DNA from: Bacillus badius NBRC 15713
Lineage (GTDB): Bacteria > Bacillota > Bacilli > Bacillales > Domibacillaceae
Assembly: GCF_001591605.1 (NCBI RefSeq)
Contig: NZ_BCVF01000009.1
Span: 1 to 64,000 of the forward strand
DNA length: 64,000 nucleotides
Reading direction: 5' to 3'
Positions 58,981 to 64,000 of the stretch are shown piece after piece. Each line of letters opens with the position of its first letter. The stretch's first letter is position 1. The notes beneath the pieces were generated by a model. It searched no databases and was not told the DNA's origin. It was given only the letters and a program-made list of their open reading frames with translations. The translations under genes and the position numbers were made by a program.

Positions 58981-59006
58981 ATGAAATTTTCATTTAAAAT
59001 TGAAAT
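58981..59006. promoter_or_regulatory. Candidate activator site in the divergent region
   Basis: Minus strand ATTTCAATTT and ATTTCAT, 19 bases apart, match the pair at 57129. It lies 50-75 bases upstream of the sigma-54 promoter and 28 bases before the activator gene, where it could also serve autoregulation. AT-richness weakens the case. Confidence 0.45.
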
Positions 59007-59033
59007 ACCCTTGGGGGATAAAATGGGGGGAAG

Positions 59034-60920
59034 GTGTTGATTTACGTGCATACTGTCCTTACTGATGTGTTACAGTCAACTCTTTTGAGGATATATGATG
59101 AATTGATAATCACGGATGAGCACGGATTTATAATTGAAAATTTCGGAAAATTTCTAAAAATTAAAGAAAACACATGTGATTTGGCCGGCATGAACTTATT
59201 CGAGATTGGGAAAACAACTTTTTATAATGAAACATCCCTGGACGAGCTGGTGAATGAAGAGAAAAGGTCGATTATCCAAACGACTTGGAATAACCAAAGA
59301 ATCCTGATCACTTATTATCCGGCGCATGAACTGGACGGCAAAAAATATTGCACATGGGGACTTAAAGCTCTTTCGAGAAGCGACAGTATTTTAATGGAAA
59401 ACGTTGTGGAAGATAAAATTGATTTTTCTAAATCGCTCCCGAAAGACATTTCCAGGCTGTTTATTGTGAAGAGCCAAAAAATGATGGATGTTTTGAGCAC
59501 GGTTGAAATGGCCGCAAAAGTTTCGTCCTCGGTTCTTTTGCTGGGGGAATCCGGAGTGGGCAAGGAAGTCATAGCACGGGCCATTCACGATCTCGGCATT
59601 CGAAAAAGCAAGCCGTTTATCGCCGTGAACTGCGGAGCCATTCCTGAAAACCTGCTGGAAAGCGAACTGTTTGGCTATGAGGAAGGGGCCTTTAGCGGTG
59701 CAAGGAAGAGCGGCGCGCTGGGCAAGTTTGAACTGGCGAATAAAGGAGTTCTTTTTCTCGATGAAATCGGCGAGATGCCGATCAATCTCCAGGTGAAATT
59801 GCTGAGGGTTCTGCAGGAAAGGGAAGTCACCCGTTTGGGAAGCTCGGATACCGTCAAACTTGATATCCAAATTATTGCGGCTACCAATAAGGATATTAAA
59901 AGCCTGGTGAATAAAGGGAAATTCAGGGAAGATCTCTACTATCGCCTCAATGTGATTCCTATAAAGATTCCCGCATTGAGGGAAAGAATTGAAGAACTCC
60001 CTTATTTAATTAGCTTCTTTTTGCATAAATACAATGGTCTGTATGACAGGGCTATTCAAATTAATCAAGATGCCATTGATTTGATGTCGATCTATGAATG
60101 GCCGGGAAACATCAGGCAGCTTGAAAATGTGATTGAGAGAATGGTTGTGACAAGCAAAGAGGCGATAGTAGATGCTTCTGCGGTTCAGGAATTTTTCCCG
60201 CTTGAGCAAGAGGCTGCGCAAGCATCGCCGCCCATATTTAATCACCTGATGCCGCTTCAAGAAGCGATGGATCTCGTGGAAGAACAATTAATCAATATGG
60301 CTATGGAAAAATACAAGTCGATTAAATTGGCAGCCAAGGTACTCGATGTCAGCCAGCCTACAATGAGCAGAAAGTATAAGAAGATTTTGGCGAAACTGTC
60401 GGAACAGACCGCAGTCCCGTCTGCAAAAAGAGATATCCTCGAAAATCAGCTGAATACCCGGCTGCGCTCCGTGGCCATAGCTACAGCGGCCATCATACAG
60501 CCGGAAGAAGTTAGCGAATTAAAGAGGGAACCTTCTTTCTCCAATCCGATCTTTCAAAAGCTGCAGAGCCAGCTGACGATGATCAGAAAACAGGCAGGGG
60601 GCATTAAATGGGCTTTCATTTTCGATATGGTTGACAATAAAATGTTTAGGACGCTGGCTGCGGACAAAGACTTTACCATGCAGCCTGGGCAATTATACGA
60701 AGGAACGCCGGAATTTGCAAAAGTAGCTGCCGATGCAGTGAAGGGACGGGTCGGAGTAACCAAGCTATATAGAGATATCTATGGCGAATGGAAAACAAGC
60801 CTCGCGCCAGTGATAGACGCTACAGGCAAAGTCATTGCGCTGATTGGCTATGACTACAGCAAAGAGTACATTGATTCTGAATTAGGCAAGATGGGAAGAG
60901 TCCTGAAAATTAATATTTGA
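59034..60920 (+). CDS. Sigma-54-dependent activator with N-terminal PAS-like and extra C-terminal sensor-like domain
   Basis: A 628-residue enhancer-binding protein. A PAS-like domain (about 15-115) is followed by the AAA+ core: Walker A Gly-Glu-Ser-Gly-Val-Gly-Lys-Glu at 171-178, the sigma-54 contact loop as Gly-Ala-Phe-Ser-Gly-Ala at 218-223 (GAFTGA with Thr to Ser), Walker B around 238-246. A Fis-type HTH lies about 425-450 (Leu-Ala-Ala-Lys-Val-Leu-Asp-Val-Ser). Unusually, about 130 more residues follow, with Gly-Gln-Leu-Tyr-Glu-Gly-Thr-Pro-Glu, Tyr-Gly-Glu-Trp-Lys-Thr-Ser and Ile-Gly-Tyr-Asp-Tyr-Ser, a Cache-like sensor pattern without membrane helices. It surely activates the two facing sigma-54 promoters. 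GTG 59034 abuts GGGGGGAAG; TTG 59037 or GTG 59046 are alternatives. Confidence 0.88.
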   Translation: MLIYVHTVLTDVLQSTLLRIYDELIITDEHGFIIENFGKFLKIKENTCDLAGMNLFEIGKTTFYNETSLDELVNEEKRSIIQTTWNNQRILITYYPAHELDGKKYCTWGLKALSRSDSILMENVVEDKIDFSKSLPKDISRLFIVKSQKMMDVLSTVEMAAKVSSSVLLLGESGVGKEVIARAIHDLGIRKSKPFIAVNCGAIPENLLESELFGYEEGAFSGARKSGALGKFELANKGVLFLDEIGEMPINLQVKLLRVLQEREVTRLGSSDTVKLDIQIIAATNKDIKSLVNKGKFREDLYYRLNVIPIKIPALRERIEELPYLISFFLHKYNGLYDRAIQINQDAIDLMSIYEWPGNIRQLENVIERMVVTSKEAIVDASAVQEFFPLEQEAAQASPPIFNHLMPLQEAMDLVEEQLINMAMEKYKSIKLAAKVLDVSQPTMSRKYKKILAKLSEQTAVPSAKRDILENQLNTRLRSVAIATAAIIQPEEVSELKREPSFSNPIFQKLQSQLTMIRKQAGGIKWAFIFDMVDNKMFRTLAADKDFTMQPGQLYEGTPEFAKVAADAVKGRVGVTKLYRDIYGEWKTSLAPVIDATGKVIALIGYDYSKEYIDSELGKMGRVLKINI

Positions 60921-60933
60921 TAAAAAAGCCATC

Positions 60934-60991
60934 GGTTCGTTGAGCGGACCTCCACTCCCTTTTATAGCGCACAGGAACCGCTCAATGAACC
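60934..60991. repeat. Large hairpin after the activator gene
   Basis: GGTTCGTTGAGCGG (60934-60947) and CCGCTCAATGAACC (60978-60991) pair with one mismatch across 30 bases. No T-run follows, so it is a weak terminator at best. Confidence 0.5.
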
Positions 60992-61207
60992 GTGTGGTGT
61001 TAAGGACAAGAATGGATGGATCGGGCGGCATTTGTGCCCTCCTTATAGCCTATTTTACAATATATAACATTAAAGGGTTTCTCTGCTTAACGTTTTTGTT
61101 TTGATAACGATGCAGGTTTGCAGATGAGCAGATAACGAGTGGATGAGTCTTCTGTATAGGGCTTTATAGTAATGTACGATATATAAAAATCAAAAGGATG
61201 ATGATTC
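60992..61207. other. Intergenic region before the monooxygenase-domain gene
   Basis: About 215 bases, nothing assignable beyond a weak AACGTTTTTGTTTT near 61089 that recalls the dispersed repeat but lacks the pyrimidine core. Confidence 0.3.
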
Positions 61208-61516
61208 ATGATACTAGAAGCTGCCATGCTTCAGGTAAAGCAAGGAAGAGAAAGTGAATTTGAGAAAACGTTCAAGCAAGCTTCTGCCATTATTTCATCA
61301 ATGAAGGGGTATGTGAACCATACTCTTCATAAATGTATGGAAGCACAGGGAAAGTATCTGCTTTTAGTCAATTGGGAAACGTTAGAAGACCATACCGTGG
61401 GATTTAGGCAATCTCAGGATTATCAAGAGTGGAAACGGCTATTGCATCATTTTTATGACCCATTTCCAGTGGTGGAGCATTTTGAACATGTCGATCTGGC
61501 GGAGAGATCGGTATAA
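61208..61516 (+). CDS. Antibiotic biosynthesis monooxygenase (ABM) domain protein
   Basis: A 102-residue single ABM-domain (dimeric alpha/beta barrel) protein. It opens with Met-Ile-Leu-Glu-Ala-Ala-Met-Leu-Gln-Val-Lys and has the family's Leu-Leu-Val-Asn-Trp-Glu-Thr-Leu-Glu-Asp-His near 51-61 and Pro-Phe-Pro-Val-Val-Glu-His-Phe near 85-92. Such proteins oxidise or bind small molecules; some degrade heme, but the Asn/Trp/His heme-site of IsdG is not evident. ATG 61208 has AAAGGATGATG upstream. It stands alone. Its role is unknown. Confidence 0.8.
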   Translation: MILEAAMLQVKQGRESEFEKTFKQASAIISSMKGYVNHTLHKCMEAQGKYLLLVNWETLEDHTVGFRQSQDYQEWKRLLHHFYDPFPVVEHFEHVDLAERSV

Positions 61517-61648
61517 ATTCATTTTCATGCTTGGAGGTTGGGAGGAAGAGCACCGGGGACAGATCAGAAAACGTTCGATGGTATGGTGAGGCTAAGAAGG
61601 TACTTTCAAGCCATATCTTGTTAGAGGTCCCATACAAAGTTCATTGTC

Positions 61649-61682
61649 AAAAGCTACATAATAACCATTATGTAGCTTTTGT
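61649..61682 (+). terminator. Terminator upstream of the repeat pair
   Basis: AAAAGCTACATAAT (61649-61662) pairs perfectly with ATTATGTAGCTTTT (61667-61680) around 4 bases. Confidence 0.8.
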
Positions 61683-61686
61683 TTAT

Positions 61687-61848
61687 GGATAGGTCGGTTG
61701 CTTCCCACTCCAGGCGCTTCGCTTTCCTCGGGGCGGGCGGTGAGCCTCCTCGGCGCTAAGGCTCCTGCGGGGTCTCACCTGTCCCGCAGGTCCCGCTGGA
61801 GTCTTCACACCTTCCATTCCAATCAACCGAAGTATAAAAAGAGGACAG
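61687..61848 (+). repeat. GC-rich Bacillus-type intergenic repeat, copy 1
   Basis: About 162 bases, strongly structured: CACTCCAGG and CTGGAGT arms, GGTGAG and CTCACC arms, and an ACCTGTCCCGCAGGT hairpin nest inside. The same sequence recurs at 61939-62101 with few changes. Elements of this look are common between genes in bacilli. Confidence 0.8.
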
Positions 61849-61938
61849 CCATATGGCTATAGCGGTTTGAAAATGGAATCATCCTGCCGTTATCAAGCGG
61901 CTGAATGAAACATCATCTGTGCTTTTTATTTTGTATGT

Positions 61939-62101
61939 GGATAGGTCGGTTGCTTTCCACTCCAGGCGTTTCGCTTTCCGCGGGGCGGGCGGTGAGCCTC
62001 CTCGGCGCCAAGGCTCCTGCGGGGTCTCACCTGTCCCGCAGGTCCCGCCGGAGTCTTCACGCCTTCCATTCCAATCAACCAAGTGCACAAAAAGAGGACA
62101 G
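61939..62101 (+). repeat. GC-rich Bacillus-type intergenic repeat, copy 2
   Basis: Direct second copy of the preceding element; about 90 bases of AT-richer DNA separate them. Differences are scattered single bases (for example a Ser-like cgc to cgt change in the stems), and both end in GAGGACAG. Confidence 0.8.
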
Positions 62102-62119
62102 TTGTATAAAGAACTTGAG

Positions 62120-62287
62120 GTGAGGAAGAGGCTTCCCAAACACCATCCTATGCAACGGGACCAAATGGATAGGGTTGCTCTAGATCAGCTTGTGCCAGGG
62201 AATTATCTGGTTCGTCAAATGGAGCAGACGATAGGGAGCTTGGAGAAGTTGTCGATGCTTTCTTTCGCTGCGATGATTCTCAAGTAA
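62120..62287 (+). pseudogene. N-terminal remnant of an IS1182-type transposase
   Basis: A frame from GTG 62120 reads Pro-Lys-His-His-Pro-Met-Gln-Arg-Asp-Gln-Met-Asp, then Leu-Asp-Gln-Leu-Val-Pro-Gly-Asn-Tyr-Leu-Val-Arg, the typical start of IS1182-family transposases, and breaks after about 55 codons. The rest of the gene is missing. Confidence 0.65.
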
Positions 62288-62485
62288 ATGGCCAACTGGA
62301 CTTGGCAGAACCCGAAAGTGGCCTGAATCATCGACTTGGAGAGGCCTGTCTTTCTCGCGAATGACTGGAAAGTTATCTAAAAAACGAAAAGCGGTTCGGG
62401 CTGCTTTCATTCCGAACCACGTTTGTCTTGCGTGATATCTTTTGAAGCTACCTATGGCACTATCATCTTTGCCGCTGTTAGCCTC
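62288..62485. other. Intergenic region before the MerR gene end
   Basis: About 200 bases. A weak hairpin (GGTTCGG and CCGAACC, about 62395-62418) might stop leftward transcription. No gene seen. Confidence 0.3.
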
Positions 62486-63292
62486 TTAGCTTCTTGGTTT
62501 TTCATCCCCCCAGAAGTTCCACTTGAAGTCTTGGTGTTTCATATAGTATTCCATTGCCGCGTTGAGCCATGATTGTTCAGCTTCTGTGAATGGAGATGGT
62601 GATATATTCTCCAATTCCTCGATATCCGGTTCTAATTCCGCTACATTAAGATCGGCTAGTGTTTGAATTAAATCCTCGCCAAGAAACTCAAGAGAGGCTT
62701 CAAGATAGGTTTGAATCATTTCTTGTACTTCTGGGTCCTCTGCAGGCTTGCCGTAGAGCTGCTTTACTTCCTTAGCCAATTGAATAAAGGTCTGATCCAG
62801 TGTGATTTTTTCCTCTTCGGTTTTCTTTGACAGCCCCTCCATCACATCCGACAGCTGGTGCTGTTCCATCCATTCTTTTTGGATGTTTTCTGTTTGCATG
62901 CCATGAATGAGACTGAATAAGATGGCGCTATCCACTTCTCCTTCTTCTTCTAACAGTCTAATCACTCTTTTAATGGCAGCCATTGATTGGTCAATCCGCT
63001 CTTTTTCTTTTTCTAGCGCTTGGAAGTGAAAGGTTAACGTTTCGTTGAGATCAACGGTAAAACGCGGTTCGTGCATCAAATGAATAATCTCATTTAAACT
63101 GTATCCAAGGAACTTTAAGCTGATAATTTTCTGTAAGGTGAGAATATCCTGATGGGTGTAAATGCGGTGTCCAGACGATGGATGTTTTTCTGGCTGCAGA
63201 AGGCCAATTTCATCATAATAATGCAACGTACGAATAGAGATCCCCGTTTTTTCCGAAAATTCTCCAACGGAATACTTGTTTTGTTCTTGCAT
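62486..63292 (-). CDS. MerR family regulator, TipA-like length
   Basis: A 268-residue MerR-type regulator. The winged-helix DNA-binding domain (about 7-75) has Tyr-Ser-Val-Gly-Glu-Phe-Ser-Glu-Lys-Thr-Gly and Arg-Thr-Leu-His-Tyr-Tyr-Asp-Glu-Ile-Gly-Leu-Leu. A dimerisation coiled coil (about 80-115) and a helical Glu-rich C-terminal domain follow, the latter with the Phe/Leu/Trp spacing of TipAS-like antibiotic-binding domains (ending Asn-Phe-Trp-Gly). It probably activates its own promoter when bound to a hydrophobic drug. ATG 63292 is preceded by AGGGAGGAATC. The promoter has the MerR-type 19-base spacer. Confidence 0.85.
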   Translation of the reverse strand: MQEQNKYSVGEFSEKTGISIRTLHYYDEIGLLQPEKHPSSGHRIYTHQDILTLQKIISLKFLGYSLNEIIHLMHEPRFTVDLNETLTFHFQALEKEKERIDQSMAAIKRVIRLLEEEGEVDSAILFSLIHGMQTENIQKEWMEQHQLSDVMEGLSKKTEEEKITLDQTFIQLAKEVKQLYGKPAEDPEVQEMIQTYLEASLEFLGEDLIQTLADLNVAELEPDIEELENISPSPFTEAEQSWLNAAMEYYMKHQDFKWNFWGDEKPRS

Positions 63293-63321
63293 CGCGATTC
63301 CTCCCTAAAAAGTATATATTC

Positions 63322-63352
63322 ACTATAAAGCCTTACGTAGCTGGAGGTGCAA
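63322..63352 (-). promoter_or_regulatory. MerR-type promoter with 19-base spacer
   Basis: On the minus strand TTGCAC, 19 bases and TATAGT, 30 bases upstream of the MerR gene. The long spacer, with an ACGT core in it, is what MerR proteins correct by twisting DNA. Confidence 0.65.
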
Positions 63353-63465
63353 GAGAAAATTTTGAAGAGACGCCAAGAAGAGCCATCAACTTGCTGTTTG
63401 ATGTCACTTAATCCGGTTTGGGTGAACGATCAAGTTTACTACAAAGAATCAAGATTTCTTTCTTT

Positions 63466-63489
63466 AAACGTTGTTTTCTTTTTTTCTTC
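63466..63489 (+). repeat. Distant copy of the dispersed AACGTT repeat
   Basis: AAACGTTGTTTTCTTTTTTTC, a variant with a stretched T-run, lies 51 kb from the main cluster. Confidence 0.55.
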
Positions 63490-63511
63490 ATTTGTTGATA
63501 GATTTTTAAGG

Positions 63512-63567
63512 TTGATAAAAACAAACATATGTTCTATAATCAAAATCAGGAACAAATGTTTGTTTTT
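63512..63567 (+). promoter_or_regulatory. Promoter with 18-base operator dyad
   Basis: TTGATA (63512-63517), a 17-base spacer and TATAAT (63535-63540) lie over an inverted repeat whose arms 63517-63534 and 63550-63567 match at 17 of 18 positions. A repressor bound there would cover the -10 region of the gene at 63608. Confidence 0.7.
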
Positions 63568-63607
63568 GTAAAAAATAAAATCTGACTGATTAAAAAGGAG
63601 CTCAAGC

Positions 63608-64000
63608 ATGAACCTGTACGCAATAAATAGCATCCGAACGAATAACTTTGAGGATGAGCAAATGATGAGCAAGATTCAAACGATGTGGGAAGAGGCTTTT
63701 CGCCAACTGGGAAAGTATCGGGGAAATGTATATGGACTTTATTATGACTACCAGAGTAATTACAGGGGGGACTATTCATTAAGCGTCGCCATTGAAGAAG
63801 ATCGCGGGGGAGCCCGGTTTCATTTGCCGAATCACGATAGATATGAAGTGTTTAAGGTGGATACCGCCGATGAACAGGGGCTGCTGAAGGCGTGGAGCAA
63901 GATATGGGATCAGGAAGAAGCCGGTTTATTAAAAAGAACTTATTCATGCGACTTTGAAAAATATTATCCTGCCGGGGAAGTTGAAATTTACATCGCGATT
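63608..64000 (+). CDS. GyrI-like effector-binding domain protein, 3' end cut by window
   Basis: The first 131 residues of a protein with a GyrI/Rob-type effector-binding domain and no DNA-binding part before it. Features are the acidic Trp-containing N-terminus, Ser-Val-Ala-Ile-Glu-Glu-Asp-Arg-Gly near 57-65, Tyr-Glu-Val-Phe-Lys-Val near 79-84 and the ending Cys-Asp-Phe-Glu-Lys-Tyr-Tyr before Glu-Val-Glu-Ile-Tyr-Ile-Ala-Ile, where the window stops. ATG 63608 has AAAAAGGAGC 6 bases upstream. Such stand-alone domains bind hydrophobic cations and may sequester drugs. The strong operator upstream implies induction. Confidence 0.8.
   Translation, partial: MNLYAINSIRTNNFEDEQMMSKIQTMWEEAFRQLGKYRGNVYGLYYDYQSNYRGDYSLSVAIEEDRGGARFHLPNHDRYEVFKVDTADEQGLLKAWSKIWDQEEAGLLKRTYSCDFEKYYPAGEVEIYIAI

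Noticed and set aside
61905-62123. Coding frames across the GC-rich repeats
   Set aside because: They arise from the structured repeat sequence and have no ribosome sites.
1-64000. tRNA or rRNA genes and known riboswitches
   Set aside because: No conserved tRNA arms, rRNA stretches or riboswitch cores were recognised on either strand by eye; a covariance-model scan was not possible here.

Overview
The window reads as accessory DNA of a spore-forming Bacillaceae, most likely part of a large plasmid or secondary replicon. Sporulation points to the host: a SpoIIP-type cell wall hydrolase at 11.1 kb and a consensus sigma-K promoter before a pair of Cys-rich spore-surface-like proteins at 18.7 kb. 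The translation signals (AGGAGG-type ribosome sites, many TTG and GTG starts), the cluster matching Bacillus subtilis ycsF-ycsG-ycsI-kipI-kipA-kipR, and homologues of YycE, Amj, YczE and KdpFABC-DE agree. The replicon reading rests on an iteron array at 4.5-5.0 kb between two divergent replication-type genes, a ParA plus ribbon-helix-helix pair at 8.7-9.7 kb, and a dispersed AACGTT-pyrimidine repeat family around that pair. No rRNA, tRNA or CRISPR array was seen.

Layout. 0-3 kb: small genes (unknown, DUF2262, HsmA). 3.2-6.9 kb: replication region. 7.3-12.3 kb: two VOC-fold genes, partition genes, a 1.35 kb gene-free stretch carrying the repeats, and spoIIP. 12.5-18.2 kb: 5-oxoprolinase cluster (pxpA, metal-transporter-like ycsG, hydro-lyase-like ycsI, pxpB, pxpC, IclR-type kipR). 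18.7-24.5 kb: spore-type proteins, an S-layer-anchored protein, the lipid II flippase Amj, a START-like protein and a lipoprotein. 24.8-34.5 kb: MocR/GNAT pair with a palindromic operator, orphan ABC permease, YczE and YfcC membrane proteins, an AraC regulator, a beta-lactamase-fold protein and a HAD hydrolase. 34.5-42.7 kb: complete kdp potassium uptake locus with two tiny membrane proteins and a large inverted repeat between kdpFABC and kdpDE. 42.9-51.3 kb: AT-rich decaying island with an IS3-family element, several broken genes, a PD-(D/E)XK-like protein and a possible secreted toxin/partner pair. 61.6-64 kb: duplicated intergenic repeats, an IS1182-type remnant, a MerR regulator and a partial effector-binding-domain gene.

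The most interesting unit is 51.6-60.9 kb. One strand encodes a glutamyl-tRNA reductase (HemA), a heme-dependent oxidative N-demethylase alpha subunit (DUF3445/HODM), a DmmA-like zinc-ribbon protein, a PDR/VanB-type reductase with a 2Fe-2S domain and an aldehyde dehydrogenase. Upstream are an NCS1 permease and a small single-pass membrane protein, and a sigma-54 activator is divergent to them. Two near-identical consensus sigma-54 promoters precede hemA and the small protein gene. The inferred system imports an N-methylated compound, demethylates it with a heme enzyme whose cofactor supply is raised by a co-transcribed HemA, and oxidises the aldehyde released, all under an activator with sensor-like domains on both sides of its AAA+ core.
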